Shown in pieces: positions 31,031 to 39,356 of a stretch of DNA of 46,091 nucleotides (the stretch's first letter is position 1; every line of letters starts with the position of its first letter). Origin of the DNA: DASWJQ01 sp036397095 (GTDB lineage: Bacteria > Chloroflexota > Anaerolineae > Anaerolineales > E44-bin32); assembly GCA_036397095.1 (NCBI GenBank), contig DASWJQ010000033.1, positions 1-46,091 of the forward strand, written 5' to 3'. Position numbers and translations under genes: made by a program. A model generated the notes under the pieces. That model saw only the letters and a list, made by a program, of their open reading frames with translations. It ran no database searches and was not told the DNA's origin.

Positions 31031-31899
31031 GCCGCCGAGCCCTCCCGACCGGGCCGCGGCGCCGGCGCTTGGCGGCGGGGCCAGCGCCGGCTGATGGCGA
31101 AGGCAATGGCAAAAACGAGCGTCTCCACCAACACAATGGCCGGACCTGAGGCGACGTTGACGTAGTACGAGACATACAAGCCAATCAGCCCACAGACCAC
31201 GCCAATCCCTGCAGACGTGATCATCATCCACGGCAAGCGACGTGTCAGAAGATAGGCACTTGCCGCCGGCGTGATCAGCTGCGCCAGGACCAACGCAACG
31301 CCGACCGCCTGCAACGAGATGACGATGACGACCGCCAGCAGCACCAGCATCAAGTTGTGCAACAAGCCGACCGGCAGCTGCAGCGTCTGCGCCAGGATTG
31401 GATCGAACGACAGAACGAGAAACTCCTTATACAGTGCGATCACGGTCAGCACTACGACCGCCCCCAGCCCGGCCATCAGCCATAGATCGGCCGCTGACAC
31501 CCCCAACAGGTTGCCAAACAGGATGTGGGCCAGATCGACGGCATAGGATTGCTGGAGCGAGATCAGCGCGACGCCCAGAGCAAAGGCGCCGGCGAAGACC
31601 ACCCCGATGGCCGTATCCTCCCGCAGGTGCGTTCGCTGGCTAATTGCGCCGATCGCCACCGCCGCCAGCACCCCGACCACCAGCGCGCCGACGGCCAACG
31701 GTAGCCCAAACAGAAATGCGATGACGACGCCCGGCAGAATGATGTGGGCCAAGGCATCGCCGAAGAAGGCCATCCCCCGCAACACAACGTAACTGCCCAG
31801 CACCGGCACCACCAGGCCGACGATGACCACCGCCGCCAGCCCGCGCAGCATGAAGGCAAACCCCAGTGGCTCAAGCAGCCAGGTCAGCACGGATTCCAT
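31027..31899 (-). CDS. Zinc/manganese ABC transporter permease (ABC-3 family)
   Basis: 290 residues with eight or nine membrane helices, a ZnuB/MntC-type inner-membrane channel. Recognisable parts: VVLRGMAFFGDALAHIILPGVVIAFLFG, the segment RTHLREDTAIGVVFAGAFALGVALI, and QAVGVALVLAQLITPAASAYLLTRRL. The tail is Pro/Arg-rich. It ends the operon regulator-binding protein-ATPase-permease; 6 nt separate it from the ATPase gene. Zn and Mn cannot be told apart from the permease. Confidence 0.93.
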   Translation of the reverse strand: MESVLTWLLEPLGFAFMLRGLAAVVIVGLVVPVLGSYVVLRGMAFFGDALAHIILPGVVIAFLFGLPLAVGALVVGVLAAVAIGAISQRTHLREDTAIGVVFAGAFALGVALISLQQSYAVDLAHILFGNLLGVSAADLWLMAGLGAVVVLTVIALYKEFLVLSFDPILAQTLQLPVGLLHNLMLVLLAVVIVISLQAVGVALVLAQLITPAASAYLLTRRLPWMMITSAGIGVVCGLIGLYVSYYVNVASGPAIVLVETLVFAIAFAISRRWPRRQAPAPRPGREGSAA

Positions 31900-31905
31900 C
31901 GCCGG

Positions 31906-32733
31906 TTACTCCCCGGGCTCCTGGTGGGCATCGGCGATCAGCGGCCGTCCGTGCTCTCCTACCAGGTGGACACTGCCGGCGTAGGCCTTGAGCAAGTTGG
32001 CCTCGGTCAGCACCTTGACCGGCTCGCCCTCGGCGACCAGCTGGCGGTTCAGGAGCAGCACTTGCTCGAATCGTTCGGCTGCCAGGTTGAGATCATGGGT
32101 TGCGACCAGGACGGTGACACCGGCCACTTCCAGGTCATCGAGGATATCGAGGATGGCCGCCTGGCTGGGCACGTCCAGCCCGCTGAGCGGCTCATCGAGC
32201 AGCACAATTTCAGGCTGCTGGGCAACCGCCTGGGCCAGAAAGACCCGCTGTTGTTGTCCGCCCGATAGCTCGCCAATTTGCCGCTGGCGAACCGCAAGCA
32301 TCCCGACCTGCTCAAGCGCCTGGCGCACGGCCCGCCAATCAGCGGCAAGCGGCCAGCGCAGCAGGCCAATCTGGCGAATGCGCCCCATCATCACCACTTC
32401 TTCGACGGTGGCCGGGAAGCGCCAATCGACCTCCGACCGCTGCGGCACATAAGCTACGCACAAATGCTGGCCGGGTTGGTGACCATGCACAACCAATTGG
32501 CCCGACGTGGGGCGCAAGATGCCGGCGATTAATTTGAATAGGGTTGTCTTGCCGGCCCCGTTGGGGCCGACAACCGCAACCCGATTGCCTGGTTCGAGGC
32601 AGAAACTGAGGCCCTCGATCGCAAGTTCTCCGTTGTAGCCCGCCGACAGATCGATGGCTTCGATGGGGGGCACATGACGTCGGTGTTGGCGGTCATGCGG
32701 CTCGGGTGCGGCCGTGCTCGATCGGCCCTTCAC
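31906..32733 (-). CDS. Zinc/manganese ABC transporter ATP-binding protein
   Basis: 275 residues from GTG at 32733, overlapping the binding-protein stop by GTGA. Walker A VGPNGAGKTTLFKLI, the Q-loop in YVPQRSEVDWRFPATVEEVVMMGR, signature ELSGGQQQRVFLAQAVAQ, Walker B IVLLDEPLSGLD, and switch His in LVATHDLNL. The first ~25 residues are an extra His-rich stretch (EPHDRQHRRHVPP) not usual in this protein, which might bind metal. It powers the importer. Confidence 0.93.
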   Translation of the reverse strand: MKGRSSTAAPEPHDRQHRRHVPPIEAIDLSAGYNGELAIEGLSFCLEPGNRVAVVGPNGAGKTTLFKLIAGILRPTSGQLVVHGHQPGQHLCVAYVPQRSEVDWRFPATVEEVVMMGRIRQIGLLRWPLAADWRAVRQALEQVGMLAVRQRQIGELSGGQQQRVFLAQAVAQQPEIVLLDEPLSGLDVPSQAAILDILDDLEVAGVTVLVATHDLNLAAERFEQVLLLNRQLVAEGEPVKVLTEANLLKAYAGSVHLVGEHGRPLIADAHQEPGE

Positions 32734-33728
32734 TGCAGCGCCTCGACAATGGCTCGCACATCGTGCTCCATCATCGCCAGGTAGGTCGGGGCCGGTCCGC
32801 CCGCCTCGCTTAGCGTGCCCATGTACAACGACACCAGCGGAACCCCGAGATCCTGCGACACTCTCTCCGCCAGCGACCGGTTGGCACCAATGGCAATGAA
32901 GATGGCCCTGACCCCCCTTTCGGAAATCCGAGTCTGCAGGTCGGCCAGTTGGCCGGCCGACGGTTCGGCCAGACTGCTAAAGGCTGGCACAACGCCCCCG
33001 ACAATCTCGAATCCGTAGCGGTCGGCAAAGTAGCCAAGCGCTTCGTGATCGGTCACCAACAACCGGTTGGCAGGCGGAATGGCGGCAACGAGGTCCATGA
33101 TCCATGCATCGAGATCGGACAGCTCTTGCTCAAATGAGCTAGTCCGTTGTTGATACGCGGCCGCATGGGCCGGGTCGAGGGCAGCCAGTGCCTGACCAGC
33201 GGTGGCGGCCCAGCGCTTGACCAGCTGTGGATCCATCCAGACATGGGGGTCAACAGCGTGAGCGCGGCCGCCGTCCGGTTCATCCTCGGCCTGTGCGTGA
33301 AGCGCCTCGTTGCTGGGCTCCTGCCCGGATCCCTGGTCAGCCTCCGCCAGGCTTCGCGGCGCAATCCCTTCCGAGATCGAAACGACCGGACCACGGGCTG
33401 CGGCCAAAAGGTCCGGCAGAAACGTATCTTCGAGTTCGAGTCCGTTGACCATTACCAGGTCGGCCTCCTGCACGGCAACCAATTGCGGCGGGGTCAGCTG
33501 GACATTGTGTACGTCGGCCAAAGGCGGCAGAAGGGACATCACCACGATGTCCGGCCCACCCACCTGACGGACGACGTCGGCCACCAAGGTTGTGCTGGTC
33601 ACGATGCGCAAGTTCCCCTGGGCCTCGGCCGGCACCAGGTTATCGACAGACGCAAGACCGGCCGGCTGTCCACTTGCGCAGGCCGCCAACACCAGCCACA
33701 CCAGACTGAGCCAAGCGGCGACCTTCAC
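32730..33728 (-). CDS. Zinc/manganese ABC transporter substrate-binding lipoprotein
   Basis: 332 residues from GTG at 33728, overlapping the regulator stop by GTGA. Lipobox LVLAAC after KVAAWLSLVW. Cluster A-1 fold with metal ligands: His of LPPLADVHNVQLTPPQ, the second in VDPHVWMDPQ, Glu/His in VTDHEALGYFADRY, and Asp in a later helix. Between the first and second is an acidic loop with only a few His (ALHAQAEDEPDGGRAHAVDPH), less His-rich than in zinc-specific ZnuA. Zn or Mn is therefore open; the Fur-type regulator next to it would decide. Confidence 0.92.
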   Translation of the reverse strand: MKVAAWLSLVWLVLAACASGQPAGLASVDNLVPAEAQGNLRIVTSTTLVADVVRQVGGPDIVVMSLLPPLADVHNVQLTPPQLVAVQEADLVMVNGLELEDTFLPDLLAAARGPVVSISEGIAPRSLAEADQGSGQEPSNEALHAQAEDEPDGGRAHAVDPHVWMDPQLVKRWAATAGQALAALDPAHAAAYQQRTSSFEQELSDLDAWIMDLVAAIPPANRLLVTDHEALGYFADRYGFEIVGGVVPAFSSLAEPSAGQLADLQTRISERGVRAIFIAIGANRSLAERVSQDLGVPLVSLYMGTLSEAGGPAPTYLAMMEHDVRAIVEALQ

Positions 33729-34153
33729 GGAACCTTCACCTGGCAACCGGGGCATAGGCCCAATAATTCGAGCATGTGACCATCGATGGCAAAACCGGTC
33801 TGGCGGCTCACGCGCTGCACCAGGCTGGCCAAATCTTCCTCACCTGGGAACTCGACGGCCGCCTGGCAGGTGCGGCAGATGACGTGGTGTCCGTGTTCGA
33901 ACGATGACCAGGCATAGGCGTGACACCCGTCCTGGCCATGCACCCGCCGGGCGAGCCCCAGACCGACCAAGAGATTAAGCGTGCGGTACACAGTCACCAG
34001 CCCCAGGGCGGGGTGCATCGAGGCCGCCCGCTGGTGGACCACCTCGGGTTCCAGCAAGTCATCGGCATCCTGGAGCACTCGGATGACCGCCCGCCGTGGC
34101 CAGGTGACCCTATGCCCGGCAGAACGCAGACGGTCGATAGCCTGTTCCATCAT
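33725..34153 (-). CDS. Fur-family metalloregulator (Zur/Mur-like)
   Basis: 142 residues from ATG at 34153, with AAGG just upstream. Winged helix ~5-80 (GHRVTWPRRAVIRVLQDADDLLEPEVVHQRA, LGLVTVYRTLNLLVGLGLARRV), then the metal part with His in SFEHGHHVICRTCQAAVEF, Glu and the second CxxC in LGLCPGC. The CxxC pairs form the structural zinc site. It starts the operon with the metal importer and probably represses it when metal is plentiful, acting at the palindrome at 34163-34177. Confidence 0.92.
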   Translation of the reverse strand: MMEQAIDRLRSAGHRVTWPRRAVIRVLQDADDLLEPEVVHQRAASMHPALGLVTVYRTLNLLVGLGLARRVHGQDGCHAYAWSSFEHGHHVICRTCQAAVEFPGEEDLASLVQRVSRQTGFAIDGHMLELLGLCPGCQVKVP

Positions 34154-34162
34154 CAACCTTAT

Positions 34163-34177
34163 TGAAACATTTTTTCA
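34163..34177. promoter_or_regulatory. Putative Fur-family operator of the metal importer operon
   Basis: TGAAACATTTTTTCA: arms TGAAA and TTTCA with a 5-nt centre, in an AT-rich patch 10 nt before the regulator gene. On the minus strand it lies between a possible -35 TTGCCA and -10 TTCAAT, so binding would block the promoter (autoregulation). Confidence 0.6.
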
Positions 34178-34202
34178 TTAGTATGGCAAGGCGGAATGCT
34201 GT

Positions 34203-35540
34203 TCAGGGGAGCCAGCGGCCCAAGCTGGCGGAGGCAATCTGGCGCACGAAGCCGGCGCCGGGGTCCCAGACAACCAATTCGGGTTCCGGATCGGCGGTGC
34301 CAAGGGGGAAGCGTTGGAAGAGCAAGGTCTGCCCCCAGGGATCCCAGGCCAACCCGCCGTAGGCGTAGCCGAAATCGGTGGTGACCGCCTCAATTTGGGA
34401 ACCATCCGGCCGGAAGGTCCACACGCCGTGACCGAGGCCGGTGCGGGCCGCCGTTGTCGCCAACCGGTCCTGCGACGGCGCCCAGGCAGGCTCTCCGATC
34501 GCCGACCAGCCGTCGTCAGCGGCCAGGATCAGGCTACTTGATTGCGCCAAAACATTGATCGCCTGCATGTGCATTTGCGGGGATTCGTTCGCAAGATCGA
34601 TCATCGGCAGCGCCAGTTCATCGCTCGTCGCCGACCAGGCACCGGATGTGCCTGACGCTCCGGGGATCACCTGCTCAGCCAGCGTGTCGCTGTCCAGAAC
34701 ATGGACCGATTGCTGGCCGGGGTCAACATAAGCGAGCCAACGCCCGTCGGGCGACCATACGGGATCTGCGCCAGCGCGGCTTTCCTCCTGATACAGGGGA
34801 GCCGGCTCGCTGCCGTCTGGCCGAATGGTCCACAGCCTGCCCTGTGCTGGTTCGTCGGCGGACCCCGCCGGCAGGCGCACAAAGATCACCCGTTGTCCGT
34901 CCGGCGTCCATGCAGGTTGTTGGCAGCTATCGCCGGCACAGTTGAGCAGAAGTTCGCCCTGGCCCTCACGATCAACCAACCACAGGTCCATCCCGCCGCC
35001 GTCATTGACGGCCGCCACGGCCACGTGTTCGCCGGACGGGTCGGGTGCATACGAATGCACGCTCCTGCGATCAAACATTACGCGCTCGCTGTCGCCGTCC
35101 GTACGAAGCAGCCAACGCCCGCCTGCTTGTGGCCGAAGGAAGAGGAGCTCGGCCGGCCGCACCACAAAGCCCAACGTGAATGGTAGGTCTAGTTGCGCGC
35201 CGTCGACCCCGCGCACGCTCCCCAACAGCTGGAGCTCATGCCCCCCAGGGGCCAACGCATCCGACCAGTCAATTACCAGGATGTTTCCTTCAAAATGGAC
35301 CTGCGTCTGCACAAGGTCATCGATGACCGCGTCTGGTTCGGATCCGGGGGAGATTGGTTGGCTGGCGACCAGCCGCAACGGGCCATGGCCCCCCACCTCG
35401 GGCTGGCCAGCCGTCTGCAGAATCAGGCGCAGCCTCGGCTCGTACGGGCGCCAGACCTGGGCCAGCAACCCCACCAGGCCGAAGCCGGCCGCCGCGCCCA
35501 GCAAGAGAAGGAACAGCAAGCGCCCGCGCTTACCTGCCAT
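34203..35540 (-). CDS. Membrane-anchored TolB/WD40-like beta-propeller protein
   Basis: 445 residues. N-terminal membrane anchor (RLLFLLLLGAAAGFGLVGLLAQV) then a beta-sandwich domain (~40-135) and a propeller from ~140 on, with repeats such as WTPDGQRVIFVRL, WSPDGRWLAYVD, WAPSQDRLATTA, and WDPWGQTLLFQR, the WxPDGxxL pattern of TolB-like blades. There is no catalytic motif. It probably faces outside. Its role is unknown; such propellers often mediate protein contacts. It is transcribed alone on the minus strand and ends 46 nt from the metal regulon promoter. Confidence 0.85.
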   Translation of the reverse strand: MAGKRGRLLFLLLLGAAAGFGLVGLLAQVWRPYEPRLRLILQTAGQPEVGGHGPLRLVASQPISPGSEPDAVIDDLVQTQVHFEGNILVIDWSDALAPGGHELQLLGSVRGVDGAQLDLPFTLGFVVRPAELLFLRPQAGGRWLLRTDGDSERVMFDRRSVHSYAPDPSGEHVAVAAVNDGGGMDLWLVDREGQGELLLNCAGDSCQQPAWTPDGQRVIFVRLPAGSADEPAQGRLWTIRPDGSEPAPLYQEESRAGADPVWSPDGRWLAYVDPGQQSVHVLDSDTLAEQVIPGASGTSGAWSATSDELALPMIDLANESPQMHMQAINVLAQSSSLILAADDGWSAIGEPAWAPSQDRLATTAARTGLGHGVWTFRPDGSQIEAVTTDFGYAYGGLAWDPWGQTLLFQRFPLGTADPEPELVVWDPGAGFVRQIASASLGRWLP

Positions 35541-35585
35541 CGGCTAACCCAGTGCTCCCTGCTCGATCGGCCTCAAGGTACCCGC

Positions 35586-35591
35586 TATAAT
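35586..35591 (+). promoter_or_regulatory. -10 box (TATAAT) upstream of the mscS remnant
   Basis: A perfect TATAAT 45 nt before the ATG at 35637. The -35 hexamer at 17 nt (TCGATC) is weak. Confidence 0.5.
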
Positions 35592-35636
35592 CAACCTACA
35601 CACCTCGCTCTCCCAAGCCCCCGTGAAAGGCCCGTG

Positions 35637-36284
35637 ATGGAAGTCTTCCAAACCCTGTTCCTCGGCAACCTACTGCAAGACTGGCTGATCGCCGCCAGGA
35701 TTGCCCTGGCCACTTTGATGGTGTTGCGCGGGCTGCAGGACCTGGTCCGGCATAAGCTAATGGCCCGCGCCGAACGCACTGGCACCCGTCTCGACGATCT
35801 GGCCAACGATCTTGTCGGCCGCACCATGCTGTTGTTCCTGCTGCTGGTTGGCCTGTACCTTGGAAGACTTTCCCTTGAACAGCCCGATGCCTGGGACGCC
35901 AACCTGCGCACGATTGTAGTCGTCGGTCTGTGGATTCAGGCCGGCTTCTGGGGCGCCGGTCTGATCCACTACTTCATTTCCACCCGGATTGAGCAGGAAG
36001 AATCGGAGGAGGACGCCGCCGGCGTCACGACCGTTTCGGCCCTTGGGGCGGCCGCCAGCGTTGTGCTGTAGGTGCTGGTCCTGCTGCTGGCGCTCGACAA
36101 CCTGCCGGGCATCGAAGTGACGGCACTGCTAGCCAGCCTGGGCGTGGGCGGTATTCTGGAACTGATGAGATGGTTGGCCGCCGCAGGGACCGAGTTTGCC
36201 TTCCCGACACGCACACTGTACCTTGCCAATGGTGGTCAGAGACGGTTCCAAAGGAAGGCAATGGCGGGCGCTAACTCGGCTTGA
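35637..36284 (+). pseudogene. MscS-family mechanosensitive channel, nonsense codon plus internal deletion
   Basis: The first 144 codons (MEVFQTLFLGNLLQDWL...) hold three membrane helices and end with an in-frame TAG at 36069-36071. The same frame goes on with VLVLLLALDNLPGIEVTALLASLGVGGI, the pore-lining start of MscS, where Trp (TGG) or Gln (CAG) would be expected in place of TAG. At once after GVGGI comes LELMRWLAAAGTEFAFPTRTLYLAN, the C-terminal signature of MscS, so the rest of the pore helix and the whole beta domain (about 150 codons) are missing. ATG 35637 has GTGAAAGG upstream. It cannot form a channel; a decayed gene is the best reading. Confidence 0.82.
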
Positions 36285-36310
36285 CTTCCCTTGGAGCCGG
36301 TCGCTACAAT
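36281..36310 (+). promoter_or_regulatory. SigA-type promoter of the sugar ABC operon leader
   Basis: TTGACT (36281-36286), 18-nt spacer, TACAAT (36305-36310). It overlaps the end of the mscS remnant. Transcription would start near 36317, leaving a ~470-nt leader before the binding-protein gene at 36790. Confidence 0.7.
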
Positions 36311-36357
36311 GGAGTGTGCCTGCCAGAGGCCAACCCATTAGGAGGCAATCGACGAGT

Positions 36358-36654
36358 ATGCGAGCCCCAGCGACGGCATGCGGCCGGCGGTTCTCACCGG
36401 CTTTGCAGCCGCTGACGCTGGCGGTCAACCACCCCGGCCCGCAGGGTCGCTGGTGGTGGCCTGGTACCCGCCAAATCGACCCGGTGCCCGTTCTCGGTCC
36501 CCTGCCGGATGGTACGTCCAGTTTGGACAAACCGCCGGCGGTGGCCGATTCGCTTAAAGGACTGGCCAGCCTCCATCCATACCACGTCTGGCAATCGGCG
36601 ACTTTGCCGGCCGGCGCAAACCGCAATCATCCCTCGATTGCAAGCCCGACATAG
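36358..36654 (+). CDS. Possible small ORF in the leader of the sugar ABC operon
   Basis: An open frame of 98 codons from ATG at 36358, behind GGAGG at 36341-36345 (spacing ~12). The product would be Pro/Trp/Ser-rich (RRFSPALQPLTLAVNHPG, GRWWWPGTRQIDPVPVLGPLPDG) with no signal and no recognised family. It sits between the promoter and the binding-protein gene. It may be a leader peptide, or the region may simply be an RNA leader. Low confidence as a gene. The rest of 36285-36789 shows no gene. Confidence 0.3.
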   Translation: MRAPATACGRRFSPALQPLTLAVNHPGPQGRWWWPGTRQIDPVPVLGPLPDGTSSLDKPPAVADSLKGLASLHPYHVWQSATLPAGANRNHPSIASPT

Positions 36655-36733
36655 GACGCCCCAGCTCGCCGGCCCGCCTTACAGCGACCGGCCAGGGCCG
36701 TCCGCCGACACCCAGGAGGTGGCTAATCGCAAG

Positions 36734-36748
36734 ATTGAACCGTTCAAT
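36734..36748. promoter_or_regulatory. Putative operator of the sugar ABC operon
   Basis: ATTGAACCGTTCAAT, a perfect 7-1-7 palindrome, 41 nt before the ATG and ~420 nt after the promoter. The shape fits a LacI- or GntR-type regulator site; a repressor bound here would act as a road block. No regulator gene is next to it. Confidence 0.45.
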
Positions 36749-36789
36749 GACGAGAACCCACACGTACGTTCATGAGGAGTGAGAAGAAG

Positions 36790-38148
36790 ATGAAGAAGCT
36801 ATACGGCCTACTAGGCCTGATCCTCGTGCTTTCGCTGCTGCTGGCCGCCTGTGGCGGCACGCAGCCCGCGACCGAAGAGCCGGCGGCCGAGGAACCAGCG
36901 GCCGAAGAACCGATGGAAGAGGAACCGGCCGCTGAAGAGCCGATGGAAGAACAGCCCTACGCGGGTCAGACGGTGACCATCTTTTCCGCAGCTGGCGAAG
37001 AGCAGGCTGCCGTCTTCCAGGCCACCTTCGAGGGGTTTATGGAGCGGACCGGCATCAATGTCGTGGTGGAAGGCTCACCCGACTTCGAGACGCTGGCCGT
37101 TGTTCGCTCGGAAGCCGGCGACCCGTACGACATCCTCAACTTCCCCCAGCCAGGCTTGATGCGAAGCATGGCGGCGGATGGCTATCTGGTGGACCTCAAT
37201 GAGTTCATCACGTCGGACGAGGTCACGGCCGCCATTAGCCCCGACTGGATTGGCCTCGGCACTGTCGAAGGCAATCTGGTCGGCCTAATGCACGGCGTCG
37301 ATGTCAAGAGCCTGGTCTGGTATCCGAAGGACAACTGGGACGCGATGGGCTTCGAGATCCCGACCACCTGGGATGAGCTGCTTGCGCTGTCCGAAGAAAT
37401 CGGCGGCATGGGCGTGGCTCCGTGGTGCGTTGGCATCGAGAGCGGCGGCGCTTCGGGCTGGCCGGCGACCGACTGGGTCGAGGACGTGATGCTACGCACC
37501 ACGTCGCCCGAGAATTACGATGCCTGGACCGACGGTGAGCTGGCGTTCGACAGCCCCGAGGTGCGCAACGCCTTCGAGACCATAGACGACATCTGGTTCA
37601 GCGACGGCTGGGTGCTGGGCGGCACAACCGGGATCCTGTCGACCAACTTTGGCGATTCACCGCTGCCGTTGTTCGACGATCCGCCGGGCTGCTACATGCA
37701 CCGCCAGGCCAGTTTCATCCCCAACTTCTTCCCGGAAGGGTCTGAAATCGGCGTGGACGTCGACTACTTCTACCTGCCGGGGATCGATCCGGCATACGGT
37801 AGCCCTGTGCTGACCTCGGGCAACCTGGTCAGCCTGGCCAATGACACGGGGGCCGGCCGTGAGGTCATGCGCTTCTTCTTGACCCCTGAGTCGGTCGAGT
37901 CCGAGGTCAAGGCCGGTAACACCATCGCTGCCGTCAACGGCGTGCCGGACGACTGGTACCCCTCGACGACCCAGCTTGGCTACGCCTCGATCCTGGCAAA
38001 TGCTACGACCTACCGCTTCGACGGCTCGGACCTGATGCCGCCGACAGTCGGGCAGGGCACGTTCTGGAGCGGTGCAGTTGACTGGGTCGGCGGCGCCAGC
38101 CTCGACACGGTGCTGCCCGCTATCGACGCTGCCTGGCCATCTGAGTAG
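36790..38148 (+). CDS. Sugar ABC transporter substrate-binding lipoprotein
   Basis: 452 residues from ATG at 36790; GAGGAG lies 10 nt upstream. Signal KKLYGLLGLILVLSLLLAAC with lipobox LLAAC, followed by an acidic Glu/Pro/Ala linker (ATEEPAAEEPAAEEP), typical of Chloroflexota binding proteins. From ~60 on it is a cluster-D solute-binding fold (TVTIFSAAGEEQAAVFQATFEGFMERTGI, WYPKDNWDAMGFEIPTTWDELL, SGWPATDWVEDVML). The family includes alpha-glucoside (AglE-like) and other oligosaccharide binders. Two permeases follow in the same direction, but no ATPase. The substrate is not known. Confidence 0.9.
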   Translation: MKKLYGLLGLILVLSLLLAACGGTQPATEEPAAEEPAAEEPMEEEPAAEEPMEEQPYAGQTVTIFSAAGEEQAAVFQATFEGFMERTGINVVVEGSPDFETLAVVRSEAGDPYDILNFPQPGLMRSMAADGYLVDLNEFITSDEVTAAISPDWIGLGTVEGNLVGLMHGVDVKSLVWYPKDNWDAMGFEIPTTWDELLALSEEIGGMGVAPWCVGIESGGASGWPATDWVEDVMLRTTSPENYDAWTDGELAFDSPEVRNAFETIDDIWFSDGWVLGGTTGILSTNFGDSPLPLFDDPPGCYMHRQASFIPNFFPEGSEIGVDVDYFYLPGIDPAYGSPVLTSGNLVSLANDTGAGREVMRFFLTPESVESEVKAGNTIAAVNGVPDDWYPSTTQLGYASILANATTYRFDGSDLMPPTVGQGTFWSGAVDWVGGASLDTVLPAIDAAWPSE

Positions 38149-38179
38149 GCAGCAAGGCACCAAGAGTCGCAATCGGGCA

Positions 38180-38206
38180 GGGGAGCAGGGCTATGCCCTG
38201 CTCCCC
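38180..38206 (+). other. Strong intergenic hairpin between binding protein and permease genes
   Basis: A perfect 12-bp stem, GGGGAGCAGGGC and GCCCTGCTCCCC, with loop TAT, 32 nt after the binding-protein stop and 29 nt before the permease ATG. No U run follows. It could stop or stabilise mRNA 3' ends, as in other binding-protein operons, giving more binding protein than permease. Confidence 0.8.
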
Positions 38207-38235
38207 TCCCGCACTTAGCCACCGGGAGGCCGACG

Positions 38236-39354
38236 ATGCAAGAAACCGTCGTCAGCGGACAGACGAGTGAGACGAGCTGGTGGACCCGTTTGACCGCGGG
38301 ACCGCTGCGCATTCTCGTGTCACTGATCGTGCCTGTCCTAACGTTCCTGGCGTTGCGCTGGAGCTTCGCCTACATGCGCGACACTGAGGCTAACAAGCTG
38401 TTGATTGGTGCAGTGGCGCTCATCGTAGGTGTCGGCGCCGTCTGGGTGCTCTTCATCTTGACCGACAACGTGGTTTCGCTGCTGCCCGAACGCGTGCGAG
38501 AGAGCGTGCGACCGTTTGTCTTTGTCGGTCCAGCCCTGGTGGTCATCGCCCTATACTTGATCTACCCCATGCTCAACACCTTGTGGTTGAGCTTTGGCAA
38601 CGCCAATGGCACCGAATTCGTCGGGGTAGACAACTACCTGTATCTCTTCACCAGTCCGGCAAACCTGATCGCATTCCGCAATAATGTGCTATGGCTGGTT
38701 TTCGTGACCGGCTTCGTGGTCTCGATGGGCCTGGTGATCGCCGTCATGGTCGATCGGATCGGCTTCTGGGAGCCGATCGCCAAGTCCTTCATATTCCTGC
38801 CGATGGCGATCTCGTCGGTCGGGGCCAGCATCATCTGGAAGTTCGTTTACAGCTTCCAACCGGCTGGCCGGCCGCAGATCGGTTTGTTTAATGCCATCTA
38901 CACGGCCTTTGGCGGCGATCCGCAAGGCTGGCTGATTATTAAACCCTGGAACAACTTCTTCCTGATCGCCATCATGATCTGGATGCTGACCGGTTTCGCC
39001 ATGGTCGTGATCTCGGCGGCGGTCAAAGGGGTACCGTCCGAATTGCTTGAGGCGGCCCGAATTGACGGGGCCACTGAGATTCAGATCTTCTTCGGCGTGA
39101 TCATCCCCTACATTCAGGGCACCCTGCTCACGATCACAACCACGGTCATCATCATGGTGCTCAAGGTGTTTGACATTGTCTATGTCATGACCAATGGTCA
39201 GCACGAGACGGAGGTGCTGGCCAACGCAATGTACCGTGAGCTCTTCCGCTTCCGCCATTACGGCCGCAGCGGTGCGCTGGCCGTGATCCTGCTGCTGGCC
39301 GTCATACCGGTCATGATCTACAACGTGCGCGGCTTTCGCCAGCAAAGGAGGTAG
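38236..39354 (+). CDS. Sugar ABC transporter permease, MalF type
   Basis: 372 residues with eight hydrophobic helices; the first two (~25-75) are an N-terminal extension that MalF-like proteins often have. The ABC coupling motif is GVPSELLEAARIDGATEIQIFFGVIIPYI (EAAxxDGA...IxLP), which contacts the ATPase. GGGAGG lies before the ATG. It pairs with the next gene as inner-membrane channel; both have the AglF/AglG look. Its stop TAG lies within the Shine-Dalgarno region of the next gene. Confidence 0.93.
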   Translation: MQETVVSGQTSETSWWTRLTAGPLRILVSLIVPVLTFLALRWSFAYMRDTEANKLLIGAVALIVGVGAVWVLFILTDNVVSLLPERVRESVRPFVFVGPALVVIALYLIYPMLNTLWLSFGNANGTEFVGVDNYLYLFTSPANLIAFRNNVLWLVFVTGFVVSMGLVIAVMVDRIGFWEPIAKSFIFLPMAISSVGASIIWKFVYSFQPAGRPQIGLFNAIYTAFGGDPQGWLIIKPWNNFFLIAIMIWMLTGFAMVVISAAVKGVPSELLEAARIDGATEIQIFFGVIIPYIQGTLLTITTTVIIMVLKVFDIVYVMTNGQHETEVLANAMYRELFRFRHYGRSGALAVILLLAVIPVMIYNVRGFRQQRR

Positions 39355-39356
39355 CC

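Noticed and set aside
29957..31231. N-terminal ~425-codon open extension of the DprE2-like SDR frame
   Set aside because: It lies antisense to the well-supported Suc_Fer-like gene and the metal permease end; the SDR fold begins at 29956.
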